From contig OZ038532.1 in NCBI GenBank assembly GCA_964036665.1, positions 8,370,001 through 8,434,000 of the forward strand: 64,000 nt of DNA, given 5' to 3'. Shown here piece by piece: positions 45,909 through 59,320 of this stretch (within the stretch, counting starts at the first letter, position 1; each line of letters starts with the position of its first letter). Source of the stretch: Gordius sp. MW1. Taxonomy: Eukaryota > Nematomorpha > Gordioida > Gordea > Gordiidae. The notes beneath the pieces were generated by a model. It was not told the origin of the DNA and ran no database searches. It saw only the letters and a program-made list of their open reading frames with translations. The position numbers and the translations under genes are program-made.

Positions 45909-47759
45909 TAGTGATGCGGGAAAACCGAGAAAAATCTGGGTCTCGTCTCGTCTCGAAAAACCGAGACGAGAATGTGAAAAATTGACCTGAGATCGAGACG
46001 AGAATTTTGATGTCGAGACGAGACGAGATTTTTTCGGCGAGATCTCAAGTTTTTATTGATCGTTAGATTTTAGTAAATTATTGTGTATTTTAATATGCCT
46101 GATTTACATTTAAGGTATTAAATATAAATCAATACGATATGAATATATTTTATACTAAAATAACATCTAAGTGTAGTAATTATGATATAAAAATTTTAAA
46201 ATTGGCCATTTCAGTTCATTTACCTAAGTATGGATTGCACTTAGGGTATTTTAATAATTTAATGATATATTTCTCAAATATATGTATCATTAGAATTATT
46301 AATTGTTACAAAATTTTAGACTTAGAATGAGTTCTGATGGAGTATTAAAAATTACCAAAGCATATAACTTAGTAGTTTCTCATCCTACTTGATGCAGTAA
46401 TTATAAATTGGTGGTGGTCAATTAGTTTGAATAATCATACAAGTTAAGCTAAGGTGGCTCGAGCTTTTTTGGGTACTTTTTGTGCCTGCCTAACGATTTT
46501 AAAAGTTCAACTGAGTATTTAATGACACAGTAATATTAAATCATGAGTTTTCTAGAAGTTTTATGCTTCAATTAATAATATACCTCCCAAATTTTTGAAC
46601 CTTAATAAGACATTATGTGAATACATTAATTTATCATATGCATTACTTTTCACCTCATAAACTGGAGTTGGCAGATGCATTTGATATTATAATTTCTATA
46701 ATTGTGGTAATTTTGCAATATAAAATAAATACACAACTTATAGTGTACTAGATAAAAAACTATTTGATGGCAAAGTTATACAAATTGGAAGGTAATTATT
46801 TAAAATACTAATTTAATTATAATGATTTTTGTCCTAAAATAAAATACGTGCATTTTAATTTAAAGTTTGAAACCTTATGTTCTTGATCCTATAATAATGC
46901 TGCTTTTATTGTTGTTTTTACAACGTTTTAATTTGTGCAACAAGTTATCAATTTTGTAATAATAAGATTACCATAAAAGTCACTCGCACTTTGTAGCTTA
47001 TAACGCTATAGTAAACTAAACCTGTAATAATTTATGGGTTATAATTTATGATGGCAATATCAATGACCTAATACATTTGCCTTAAATTTGTTAAGGTCAG
47101 CTTTGATGTTTTAGCCAGTGTTAATGTTGGGTTTCTATTAAATATGTAACTAAGTCAAAAATAGGTGAACTTATAAATTTCGTCTGTTTAAATTTAACAG
47201 ACAGTGAATTTGATACAAATGTTATAGTTTGCTAGAACTATAAAATTTAATAAGGTCTTATCTGTTAATATATTTATTATATTAAAGTTTAAGCTCCAAA
47301 ACACTCACAAGATTACTGGTTTAAAATCAAATTTAAAAAGTGTCAATAAACATTACTATTCAATTCTAAATTTAATGCACAGTTATGCTATTTTATATAT
47401 TAAACAAACAGCCATCCTTTCGTACTATACTTCAAATTTATTTATAGTTTTTTAATTTGCACTCCATAGAAAATGTTATCTATTGTCAATGAGATGTCAT
47501 GTCACGCTATGTAATTTTGTGTATTAAGTTTTTTTTAGAATATAAAGGTATACCACTTGGATTTTGTAACACCTAATTAAAAATTTTAATAAAACAGGAG
47601 AAATTTTTATTTTGTATAATTTTTCTTAAATGTCGAGACGAGAATTCTCGCCGAGACGAGACCGATATTTCTAGACCGAGACGAGATCGAGATTTTCATA
47701 ATCGCTCCCAAGACGAGACGAGATTGTGCGTTCGAGACCGAGACGAGATCGAAACACTA
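45909..47759. mobile_element. hAT-like element with GAGACGAGA subterminal repeats
   Basis: The ends TAGTGATGCGGG and CGAAACACTA form short inverted termini (TAGTG, YARNG type). Flanking octamers CAAAATAG (45,901-45,908) and AAAAATAG (47,760-47,767) differ at one position. Just inside both ends are arrays of CTCGTCTCG / CGAGACGAG: 45,930-46,040 left, 47,630-47,750 right. The 1.85-kb interior is AT-rich with no transposase. Confidence 0.85.
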
Positions 47760-47767
47760 AAAAATAG

Positions 47768-48398
47768 TGCCGATTTATATTAACTATAATGTTTGAACCT
47801 TGGCAAAAAATTCAATACTCTATTTTAATAAATTGCATATCATTTATATAATTTTTTGATTAATAAATTTTACCATATTTTGTTCTCCTGCCCCGTAGAT
47901 TGGATGATAGCCCATGTTCATTAGATAAAGGATATTTTGAATAAGGGTCTTATTCTGAATAAAAACAATATGTTGGTCTATCCTTAAAGGGCTATTTTTT
48001 TAAAGTCAACTTTAATGTCTATATCCCATTTCAAAGATACAGTAAGAGTAGTATAATTTTTTTCCATTACCAGATATCTATCAATATAACAAATTAAATC
48101 AAGTAAATGAAATAAAGGAGTTCGGCGACACTTTAAGCATCTTCAAATTTTATAATACCGTTAGCTGGAAAATGAAAAGACAAAATAAGTGAAGCGAGGG
48201 CGTAGCCAAGAAGGGGGACGCCCCCCCCCCTAAATGACAAAAAAATTTCAATACAAAACCCTTAAAAATCAAAAAAAATTTTGTTTGCCAAGTTAATTGA
48301 CCTCAAAACATTTTCGCCCCCCCCCCCCTCCTAATCCAAAACCTGGCTTCGCCAATGGAGTGTACATTGTTATTAAAAGTCAAGGTGGGCTCGGGCAC
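47768..48398. other. Unassigned, with a worn CATGGGCGTAGCC-type copy
   Basis: Positions 48,190-48,357 run from GAGGGCGTAGCCAAG to ACCTGGCTTCGCCAATG with C-runs inside, a diverged member of the CATGGGCGTAGCC family. The remainder shows nothing. Confidence 0.5.
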
Positions 48399-48406
48399 TT
48401 CAGAAA

Positions 48407-50061
48407 TAGAGACCTGCACGGGCGGCCCGAGGCCCTGACTGGCCAGGGCCTTAAATTTTGAGGCTTAAAAATTCCGGGCCGGGCCGGGCTTAATTCATAA
48501 ATTATAGGCCCGGCCCGAAATAATTTAAAAGTAAATAATTTAGAATAGTAGCCTAAGTAGTCTTTTGTTCTGTTTAAAACAATAATTACAAAAACAATTA
48601 TACAAGTTGGTGATTCATTCATTTTGCGCCTTTTCTTATATACAAACAATTGAGTATGGAACAATAAATCTACTTCTAATAGCTGAAAATATTCAGAAAG
48701 AATTTTATAAAGTATAGGAAATTGACACATACATAAAGTTAAAGATCAACGAAAAAATAGAAATATTAAAATGGTGGAAAGTACACCTCTGGGAAATATT
48801 CGATTCGAGATTCGAAATCGATTCAAAATTTCGAATTCGAATCCTTAGGTCTAAATTTCGAATCGAATATTTACCTGGTGAGATTCGAAATTCCGAATTG
48901 AATCTTTAAAATGGGATTCAAAAAATTATTTATACTTGATAGTTATTTTAAATATACAAGTAGGCTGTTTTCATCTCTCCACAAATTAGTTATTTTCCCC
49001 GATCACTAAATTTAAATTTTGTAAGCATACACAAAATATAAAAATAGTGTTTTACATGGAATATGGGATTCAACTTCAAAAAAAATTTCCAACATTTTTG
49101 CTAACATTTTACGTTAACTATTATTTAATATTTATTAGTATTTTTGAACTTATCCATTAAACTTTAACATAAATCATTAAACTATAAATAACATATTTTC
49201 ATATGCATTATATATTACGAGATTTTATTTGTATACATAAATATTTTAGACTTATAATAAAACAGGAAAATAGCACGTTGTATGAGTCCTGAAACTAAAT
49301 AGATAAACTCTAATTAATGCCATCTAGGCGAAATTTTTAATTAGTTTAAATAATTTTAATACTGAAGAATAAAAATAAGTTAATGGTGGACCATAATAAA
49401 TCATCGAATTTGCAACCTGCAATCATCGTGTAAGTTTTTTTTATATAACAAACAAAAACTCACCAAAATATCGATATTTTATAATCTTTGAATTTCGGAA
49501 TAAATCCATTTATAGTTATAGCGATATTTAGAAATTGAAAAATATTCGAATTCGAATCTTAAATTTTTTTTTCGAATCGAATTCGAATCCTTATTTTAAT
49601 ATTCGACGACTCTCAAATCGAATATTTTTTCAAATAAAATCTTCGAATCCGAATCGAATACTAAAAATATTCGATTCGATTAAAAATCCAGAGGCGTAGT
49701 GGAAAGACCATAGTAATTTCTAGCGCTTAGCTCCCTTGTTTTAAGTTTTTCGACATTTGCTTCATCTCCCTCGAGTGAGAGGTGTTTTTTGTCGGGCCTT
49801 TATAAAGACCGGAGAAATATTTAAACCCGGAAACTTTTAATGCCTGTGTTTTTTTGCTCATAATAGTTCCATTATAAATTAATAATTTTATTATGTGTGT
49901 TTTTTTAATAAAAAATTTGTAAAAAAATAGTTTGATTAAATTCCTGCAATTATAAAAATTCCGGGCCCGAGCCAAAGATGCTAAAATTCGTTCCCGGGCC
50001 GGATTATTTTCCAATTCCGGGCCCGGGCCGGGCCTTATAAAATCGATTTTGCAGGTCTCTA
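48407..50061. mobile_element. hAT-like element with GGCCCG subterminal repeats, host of a nested element
   Basis: Termini TAGAGACCTGCA and TGCAGGTCTCTA are perfect 12-bp inverted repeats of YARNG type. The octamer TTCAGAAA is repeated exactly at 48,399-48,406 and 50,062-50,069. GGCCCGGCCCG-type repeats lie inside both ends. Removing the nested element at 48,782-49,698 leaves about 730 bp. Open frames inside are spurious. Confidence 0.92.
48782..49698. mobile_element. Nested hAT-like element with TTCGAA subterminal repeats
   Basis: Ends TACACCTCTGG and CCAGAGGCGTA are inverted with one mismatch. GTGGAAAG is repeated exactly at 48,774-48,781 and 49,699-49,706. Many ATTCGAAT / AATCGAATA words crowd both ends (48,798-48,910 and 49,540-49,690). 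It is 917 bp and non-coding. It inserted after the surrounding element at 48,407-50,061. Confidence 0.9.
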
Positions 50062-50069
50062 TTCAGAAA

Positions 50070-51276
50070 CACCCTGTGTTTTTATATTTTTAATTTTTAT
50101 AACATTTATTGAGGTATAAGTGGTGCCTCAATTTAACAGACTACTGCGACATCTTACTTTGTCAATTCTTGCGTTTCAGGTGTCTGGAGAAAGGCATCAA
50201 AATTGTTTTTCTTTGTTATATATTTGCAAATAGACTGTGGCTTTGTGTCTGAATTAAAAAGATATTATGAAAAATTGAAAGCATAATCAATGAATTTACC
50301 TGTACGGTTTATTTTGCAATCATATACAAACTTTGCTTTACCAGGGATGCTTGTATTTTTCGAATTGTTTACGCTTATAGATGTTAAATAATTAAAGGGT
50401 TGGACCAGAAAAAGTCTCATCTGAGACATATTAAAATAAATTTCTATTAATTTTATTCCGTGTTTTTGATCGCCGTGCAACACAATCTATGATTAAATAA
50501 TATATGAGATGTCAAGAACAACTGTATAATGATTAGTTGCATAAAATTTTGCCTTAAATGTTCAATTTAATATTGATATTTATTATGTTACTAAATTAAC
50601 AATAAAAACCATTGTAAACCCTTTTAAGATTTGTTTCAAGAGGTTTAAAATGGCTGGTGGTTACGCATTTTTTATGTTGATTTCGGAGAGTTCTATTCAA
50701 CATTTCTTCTAGTTTATCGATCCCACACATTTTAAGACCATTCAAATGATCATGGTGCATATTTAAAATGAACTAGATAACAAAGAAGTTTTTATTAATA
50801 ACTAAACAGTAGATTATTTAGCACCCAAAAATATAATGAAGGTGTAATTATAACGACAATTTATTGATAAACTTCTATATTAGTTAGCTCTATATAAATA
50901 AGTTAAGCAATTTTGCATTTTCAATCAATTACTAAAAATATCAATGAGAATAATAATGATACCTAGGCGTAGCCAGGTTTTGGATTAGGGGGGGGGGGCA
51001 AAACGTTTAAAGTTTAATTAGGGATGAGCAAAACCTAATTTTTTTTAATTTTTAAGGGTTTTTGCATTGGGGAAAAAAAATTTTGTCATTTGCCCCCCTC
51101 GTTGCGCCCATGGTACCTATAATTCATATTTATGGGAGACCGGGGCTATTTCTAGCCCGGGGTTACTTTTATCTTTGAGTTATTTTGTAAAATAATAATG
51201 ACATATAATTAAAATTTAAACCATATGTGTATTTTTTCATAAGAAATAAGTAAAAAAAATTTGTTAATAAAAAATA
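50070..51276. other. No gene; one CATGGGCGTAGCC-type copy
   Basis: Positions 50,966-51,112 run from TAGGCGTAGCCAGG to GTTGCGCCCATGG and are flanked by TACCTA on both sides. The rest is AT-rich without recognisable coding sequence. Confidence 0.5.
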
Positions 51277-54200
51277 ACTCGGGCCTGGGGCCCTCGTGGG
51301 AAGGGGGAGAAGGGAAGGTAAAGGGGAGGGGGGAAGAGGAGGAGGGGAAGGGAAGGGGGGACGACTCATCTATACTCCGTATGACGTAGCATATTTGCTA
51401 TGCAATCAATGGGCGAGAAAGGTGGGAAGGGGCGAGAATGCCTATAGGGGGGTATTAAATGCAAAATTATTAGTTTATTAATTTATACAAATATTTAAAA
51501 AGTTAAAGGGTATTAACAAGAACAATATATTAATTTAATTTAAATAAAAAAATTTGCCCTCGCTGGGATTCGAACCCACATCAGTAGTGGCATAGGCTTT
51601 TGTAGGGGCACAGGGACCCATATCAGTAGAGGCATAGGCCCTTGTAGGAAATGGTATAGGGTAATTATTTATGTTAACCTAATATACCCAATTCAAAACG
51701 AAAAAAAATATCGATTTATTTGGCCAATGGTCATTTTTTCCATTGGTCAGCAGCCAGCGGACGGCCAAAAGTAATATTATCAATGATATTAACAAAAACA
51801 ATACATTAATTTGAAAAAAAACAAAAAAAATTCCGAATCACAATTTGGCGAATGGTCATTTTTTTCCATTGGTCAGTAGCTAGGGCACGGTTAAAAATTG
51901 ATATTATCTATGGTATTAACAAGAACAATATATAAATTTAATTAAAAAAAATAAAATTTTTGCCCTCTCCGGGGATTGAACTCGAACCTACAAGTCAGAA
52001 AGCCGGTGTAAATACATTAGAGGGCCTTCCTATCATTCCTTACTAAAACTTATAAGCACGGCAATCATTTGTTAATACTCTTGCACCCATAGTTGCGGTG
52101 AGGAATAAAATGAGGATTAATAACATGATAATATCATCACGCTTTCTCCTCAACCGCATTCCAAGCACTAATAACAGTAATAATGATAATTATGTGATAA
52201 ATTTTAACAATATTTGTTAAACAAACTACGTCTCCACCCCTCAATCGATTACGTCACATGGCTAAGGAAAACGAATACCCCCACCTATAACTCATATTAT
52301 TGATTTTATGTGATAGAGTGGGGAGGGGAAAGTTAGTTGCACAAGTAACTTAACTAATGAATCTTAAAAGGGGCGATATGTGCATTTTCCGATATAAAAT
52401 CTCGGAGTCACCTCCCCCCCTCCCTATTTTATATGCCAAGGTTAAACAACATTTTATTACCCTACCCCTATCTAACCCTCTTATCCGCCCACCGCTGACT
52501 TGGCATTATTTGCGAAAAGATTAAAGTGGCAGAGGTACAATATGGTTATTAGACAGGAATACAGCTATAGTCCTTGATTTTAGTAAATGGAATATCCAAA
52601 AATAACGTTAAATATGCTGACCCAAAATTCCCTCGCTTTCATCCTTGTTTTATTAAGGATCGTTATTTTTAACATTGCATCCGAAAATTTATTAAGGAGG
52701 CAAATTATTATTTTGGGTTTTGATACATTTTTATTGATAATTAACTTTGGAATTTTGTGAGGGCGGGGGCGACATACCCTAGCCTCCCTAAGAAAGGGTC
52801 AGTAACTTGCAACACATTGCTAGCCTCAAAGGCACCAATAGTTTAGTTTTGATAACTTTATCTCCAAGAATCACTTGAAATATGGAATCAAAAATTTTAA
52901 AAATAAATCCGCTAGTTCAGGTTTTGGGTTAAAATTTTGAGAAATTTTTGAAAAGGTTCGGATTGATAATTAACAAGTAATTATGGGTGGAGCTAAGTCT
53001 AAAAAAATAATTTTGCAAATTCTGTCGGGCTTTCCAATTTGGTAATTGCTAAAGAAATAATGGCTAACTAACTTATCTTGTCGTTGCTGTTGAATTTTAG
53101 TTAAAAATTGTAAAATCTGGTCATTTCAAGAAAGGGTGTTTGGATCAAAATAGTATAGCTTAGTAAAGGCTAGCTAAAACCAAAAAGATATTTAAAAATA
53201 ATTGTTTTCAAAAGATTAAATCTCTCAATCATTAACTTATTATACCATGCTTTTAAACATCTTGTTTCCAAAGGGTTGCAAATACAAAATTTAAACCCGA
53301 ACCAGGGAATTTATTTAATTTTGCCCCAAAACCCACCCTTTTTTCTTGTCGGGTCAGCAGGAAAAATTACCCCAAAATAAATATCTAATTAAGAGGGAAA
53401 GGGGGGGGGGGGCGGGTAAATTTTATGTCAAAGTTCGATTAAACAAAAACTTATTAAATTAATAAAATCTCACTTTAGTCAATGGTAATTTTTTTTATGG
53501 GTCAGTACCAAGAGACGCTAAATACATCCGAGTCAAAAAAAACGAAATAAAAATTCAAATCGCAATTTGGCCAATGGTCATTTTTTTCCATTGGTTAGTA
53601 CCAAGAGACGGTCTATAAATACATACGAGTTAAAAAAAACACAAAAAATTTCGATTCACACTTTAGCCAATGGTGTTTTTTTCCCTTGGTCAGCAGCCAG
53701 CGGACGGCCAAAAAGTCATATTATCAATGGTATTAACAAAACCAATACATTAATTTGAAAAAAAAACGAAAAAAAATTCCGATTCACAATTTGGCCAATG
53801 GTCATTTTTTTCCATTGGTCAGTAACCAGGGCACGGTTAAAAAGTCATATTATCAAGGGTATTAACAAGAACAATATATTAATTTAATTAAAAAAAAAAT
53901 TTTGCCCTCTCCGGGATTTGAACCAACATTAGTAGAGGCAGGCATGGACTTTTGTAGGGGCAGCAGCCAGCGGACGGCCAAAAAGCTATATTACAATGAT
54001 ATTAACAAAAACAATATATTAATTTGACGAAATAAAATTTTCTATATATACTCCAATGGTCATTATTTCATTGGCCAGTAGCCAGCGGACGGCCAAAAAT
54101 CACATCTTCAGGTATTAACAAGAACAATATATTAATTTAATATCAAAAATTTTGGCCTCTCCGGGATTCGAACCAGCAATTAAGAATTTGCCCTCGCTGA

Positions 54201-54577
54201 GATTCGACCCCACATCAGTAGAGGCATAGGTTTTTGTAGGGGCACAGGGAGCCATATCATTAGAGGCATAGGCCCTTGTAGGGGAGGGCATAGGGTAATT
54301 ATCAATGTTAACCTAATATACCCAATTCAAAAACGGAAAAAAGAATTTTCGATTTATTTGGCCAATGGTCATTTTTTTTATTGGTCAGTAGCCTGCGGAC
54401 GGTTAAAAAGTCATATTATCAATGGTATTAACTAGAACAAAATATTAATTTAATTTAATTCCTCCTCTTTTCGGCTTTAACTCGAACCTCCAGGTCAAAA
54501 GCTGGGGCAAAAAACTTGGTGGACAACGGACGGACAACGGACACCAAAAAACGAGCCCATAAATTGCATAGCAATTA
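51277..54577 (+). mobile_element. TTGCTATGCAA-family element, long single copy
   Basis: It begins ACTCGGGCCTGGGGCCC plus a GA-rich tract, has TTGCTATGCAATCAATGGGC at about 51,397, and ends GAGCCCATAAATTGCATAGC at 54,573. The GGCCAATGGTC tandem units lie between, in blocks at 51,720-51,900 and 53,460-54,420. About 1.5 kb of other AT-rich DNA (about 52,000-53,450) separates the blocks. tRNA-like segments are interspersed. No enzyme is encoded. Confidence 0.75.
51556..51580 (-). other. tRNA-like 3' segment with Pol III box B
   Basis: On the minus strand GGTTCGAATCC (51,566-51,576) matches the T-loop/box B, followed by a CAGCGAGGGC acceptor-like strand and a T-run. Similar segments occur at 53,906-53,925, 54,156-54,176 and, with an inserted GAGTT, at 51,963-51,995 and 54,466-54,500. 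They are parts of the repeat and not tRNA genes. Confidence 0.6.
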
Positions 54578-57014
54578 AAATGTAAAATTTTTTATAGAGG
54601 AAAAACGATTTTTTGGGTTCTGTCTTATAAAGGGTTTTCATATAAAAACCGTCTAATGATTAAATTCTTATTTGCAATATAACATGTTAAATTATTAATT
54701 GTCTATAAAAATAGGGGTCGGGGCTAGTCGGAGAGGGGCTAGTGCTAGCTATTTTTCATTGCGTAAACAAACGTCAAGATAAAAAACAATAATTTTGTTT
54801 TATAATAATTTATCTTATTGTAATTTGGAATTTAAATAGACTAATTAAACATTTTTCCATTGCAGATGTCTTTTATGGGTACCTATATCTGATTGCATTG
54901 TCATCTTGACACTTTTTATTTGAATATCTATTTTTCTTTGAGTTTGCATACACCAATAGGACGTGAAAACGTGTGGAATAATCTATCCCCCGCATGGGCG
55001 TAAAAAAAGGTCTCGACTATCCAAAAATTTTCCTGAGACCAAAAAAATAGCAACTCCCCTAAAATGCAGCCGGACCCCCTGCCCCCCGGCTAATTAGAGG
55101 GTGTCGGGCTGCCCCCCTCTGGCTAATTCGGGGGGGGGGGCAAAACATATATATTTTTTAATTTTAAAGGGTTTTTGTATTGAAATTTTTTTAAATTGGG
55201 GGGGGGCACCTGCCTTCCCCCTGCGTACGCCCATGATCCTCCGAAAGGGGCTATGACTTGCCCCGGACATTTTTTAAATTTTTAGGATTTTTGTTTTTTT
55301 TAAATTTAATTTGTGAGAAAACTATTAGTTTTTTCAATCCGAATTTTTTCCTATAGTAAAAATAGACCTTAAAATTACGTTCCAACAAAAAAATTGAAAG
55401 AATAATTTTTAGTTTTTTTTAAAACGCGATTAAATTTTTATGGCTATTTAGTCCCCGCTTCCCATAGCGTTAGAGTTTTTAATTTATCAATCAAATCAAC
55501 ATGCCTTAAATTTTGAGTTTAAATAAACATTGTATAGGTTGATATCATGTTTTATTAGGAAATGATGTTGGATTCCATCTGAATGATTTGTAATTTTCTT
55601 TGGCATATTTAAAATGATCTTGGTTCCCCTTTTATGGTAGCACATAAACCGTAATGGTAAGTGTGATCTAGTTTAATTTAAAAAAAAACAATTAATTGAA
55701 AATTATATATTTTTATTCAATTATTCGCCCTCTAACATTTATATTCTACCCAAACCCTCATTTTACTTTATTTTATTAGTAATTTAATTTTCCATATTGT
55801 ATTTTGTTCTTTAAAGATGGGCGGGCCCCTGCAACTTGAAATATCCAATACCCTTTCCCCCTACTCATCAACAATACATTAATATCATGTGTTAACAATT
55901 CACATATAAAGTATTAGTAATCAATAATAACAATATAAAACACTAAAGAATCATATTTACTCGTTGATTCTAGTTAGTTGGTTCAAACGATAGTAGCCAT
56001 CACGTTTCCGGCAAAGTTCTAATAAAACGACATACACTGTTAGAATTTTCTACTTGATATTTCTTAAGTCAAAATAATTTACACTTAATTGTTTTTAGCC
56101 GTTGAATAGTGTCTAATTAACTAGCTGAGTAGTGGTGGTCAATAGGCTATATAAGGAGGATCTTGAGATTATTCATAATACGACACCAAAGGTTTGTTAA
56201 AGCTAAAATTCTAGTGCATTATAGGGATTACAATTTTGACTTAAACAATTTTAAAATTAAAGCCTATATTACAGTTCAATTATCATATTATAAAATTTTT
56301 TAGATAAATATTAATCACATTCTTGAATGTTATCAGTGAAATAAAAAGTGTACTTGAATTGAAGGCTTGACGCTTATTTTAAAATACAATAAAATCAACA
56401 AATTGTCAAGCTTTAATAACCTTTTCAAAGGTTTCTAGGATTGCCAGTAATGAGTAGAAGCATATTTAAAAGATTATTGGTCGTTTTATATTAGTATTGT
56501 AAACACTTAGTGATTTATATCACTAAAACTAAGGAATTGAAAAGCCGCGCTTTTAAATGTCTAATATGTTAAGGTTTAAGTTTATTTTAAACATTTATCA
56601 TAAAATAACAGTATTCTTATGCCTCCAATTTAAAGGCATTAAAACGTTTACCCAGGTTGAACTAGAAAAAATTGCTAAAAAGTAAAATGCGGTTCTGAAG
56701 ATGATGTTTATATGTTACAAGTAATTGATGGTATTGCCAACGCTTGTTCAATTTTTTTTTAGATTTTCAGGCCCACGCCGGCCTTAGAAAAATAAATTTT
56801 GCTGGTCTTTAACCTCAACCCAAATGTAAACTCAACATCAATTAATATAGACTAATATAAAAACATTTAAATTTTTGATAGTTTTAAATTAAAAAAATTA
56901 AATTAAAAATTATATTATATTAAAGCTATCTTTCTAGAATTTTCGGCGATTAAATGACTCCTTTATAGTCTATTTTTTCCTTCACAAATTTTTTGTAAAC
57001 ACTCATCAAACACA
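54578..57014. other. No gene recognised; one C/G-rich miniature element copy
   Basis: Positions 55,000-55,235 contain GGGCGTAAAAAAAGG, repeated G/C-rich tracts and a right end TGCGTACGCCCATG, a worn CATGGGCGTAGCC-family cluster. The remaining sequence is AT-rich with only short frames. Confidence 0.45.
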
Positions 57015-59320
57015 ACTCTACTTCTTCTTTATTTATTTGGTCCCACAGTCGTGGGGTTTGTTATAATTAGTTTTTTCCATCTTGACCGGGTGAGTGCCAT
57101 ATCTTGACTAATCTTTTTTGTTTTCATGACTTTATCGACTTGCCCTTTCCAAGTGACACTGGGTCGTTCTCTTCCTCTCTTGCCCGGTACCTCCATGTCC
57201 AGTACTTTTCTATTTAAGTCATTCGTGTTCCTTCTTAGTATATGCCCATACCACCTTAGCCGATTTTCGTAAATCATGTCCGCCATAGGTTGAATATCCA
57301 TTTTTGTCATGAGCAGGTCATTAGTCATATGGTCGAGCTTAGTATATCTTAAGCTCCACCGTATCATTCTCATTTCTGTGGCTTGTAATAGCTTTCCTTC
57401 CGTGGTGTTTAGTGCCCATGTTTCACTTCCATAGAGTAACACCGGTCTTACGGTAGATTTGTAAGCTTTGATCTTCAACCATATTGGCATTTTCTTGTCG
57501 CACCTTATACCGGATATACTTCACCAATTATGCCATTCTTTTTGGATCCGGGCATTGACTTCCGTTGCGCAACCTCCCTCTTGATGTAGCATCGAGCCGA
57601 GGTATGTAAACCAGTCTACTTTTGGGTACTTCAGATGGTCATCTAGCGAAGGTCTGTCTATACCGTTAATTTCCATGTATACCATTTTTCGATCGTTGAC
57701 CTTTAAATCATATCCAGCTAAGCGCTTTGACCACTAATAAGCCTTTTCGAACACTTTCTCCCTTGTTTCCTCGCATAGTATATATCATAGGCATATAGCA
57801 TACACCATGGCGATGGCTTTTGAATGTCCCTCATTATCGTGTCTATAATTGTATTAAATAAAAAGGGACTTAAAGCAGATCCTTGATGTAATCCAATTTT
57901 AACCCGAAAAGATTTAGTCGTCCTAACGCAAGAGTTTGAGGCTTCATAAATATTATGATATGTTGTTTTCTTAGGCACCACCTTATTAAATCGCGGGAGA
58001 CCGTGTCATAAGCTTTCTCCAAGTCAATAAAGACCATATGTAGGTCTTTCCTCTTTTCACCATACATATTTATCATTTGTCTTAGTGCAAAGATTGGGAT
58101 GATTGTGGAATTGCCGGCCACAAATCCAAATTGATTAGCCGATATTTCCACCTCGTTTTTCAGCCTTGTTACTAAGATCCTTTACATAAGCTTCAAGGAG
58201 TGGCAAGTTAGCTTGATACATATGTAATTGCCACAGTCTAGAGGGTCTCCTTTGCCTTTAAATAAGGGTATAATCGTGCTTGCTCTCCATTGATTAGGAA
58301 TTGCTCTTCTACTAATATTTGTTAAGAAGATTCGTCATGATGGTGACTCCTTCTTCACGACATCCGAGCAATGCTTCCATGGGTATTCCATCTGGGCCAT
58401 TTGCTTTTTTGCATCTTGTTCGTTTGTGTCCTAACTTCATCCTCCTGAAAGAGTTCGACCATACATATATTTGGCTCAATTTTGGGAAGGGAATCCTTGT
58501 CATTTGAAAACATAAGGTTGTTAAAATATCCTTTCCACCTTTCCATCACATCCTTCGGCTTGAATAAGGTTTGACCCTTCTCATTTTTCACTATTTTAAG
58601 AACTCCGACATTGCGGCTTTTCTTCTCCCTTATCTTAGCCAATTTGTACATAAGCCTATCGCCCCTTTATGATCCAGTTTGTTTGCCATCTCGGTGAGGC
58701 GGCATTCTTTGCTATTGCAACGGCCTTTTTTGCTGCCTTTTTTGCGGCTTTTTTGCGTCCCTATTGATAATCCTCCGACTTTTTTGATTTATGCCACCGT
58801 CTATATCGAATTTTCTTTCTTGCGATGAAACCCTAACAGATTGGTCCCACCACCATAGTTCTCTATTCATAGATTTGCCTCCTTTGATCTGTCCTAGAAC
58901 ACGAATCGCTGTTTCCTTTATGTCCTTAGATAGCGTCTCCCAATCGTCGTCTACGTCCCTTTGCAACTTCCTCGGACCCAAGTGTGAGGAGGCTTTTTGA
59001 TGGTATTTTTCGCTTATCGACGTATCCTTTACCCTTTCATATCGAATTCAAGGTTTATAGACTTTTCTTCTTTGGGGAAATACTCTTTTGTCAAGATCCA
59101 TAACAAGGGGACAATGATGCCTGGCGATTTCTTCTCCCGGTATTACTTTGCAATCCTTGATACTCCATAAGTCCTTTCGCCGTGTAAGCAAATAGTCAAT
59201 TTGACTAAAATGCTTACCACTTCTATCTTTTATAGGTCACAATATGATCTTCGCGTTTTTAAAAATAGGTGTTAACGATCGCCATATTCAACCGATTTTC
59301 CGTCATCATATTATAAACTT
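57015..59320 (-). pseudogene. 5'-truncated RTE-type LINE (endonuclease end, RT, C-terminus)
   Basis: On the minus strand the order is: end of an apurinic-type endonuclease (about 59,020-59,290; FSQIDYLLTRRKDLW, ARHHCPLVMD); linker (58,712-58,981); and RT. RT includes KKANGPDGIPMEALL (near 58,400), NQFGFVAGNSTIIPIFALRQ (58,070-58,140), VFIDLEKAYDTV (58,020) and GLHQGSALSPFLFN (57,850). The RT-box reads YAYDI (57,782-57,796) where YADDI is required, so a catalytic Asp is lost. The C-terminal part has RPVLLYGSETWAL, RLRWYGHILRR and the DMALTRSRWKKLI region typical of RTE proteins. It ends at AAATAAATAAAGAAGAAG, an RTE-like 3' tail. Frame changes and stops are numerous. The 5' truncation near 59,320 is normal for LINE insertion. 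Confidence 0.9.

Noticed and set aside
51556..54510. tRNA genes
   Set aside because: Only half-tRNA segments (box A or box B alone) inside repeats. No complete cloverleaf.
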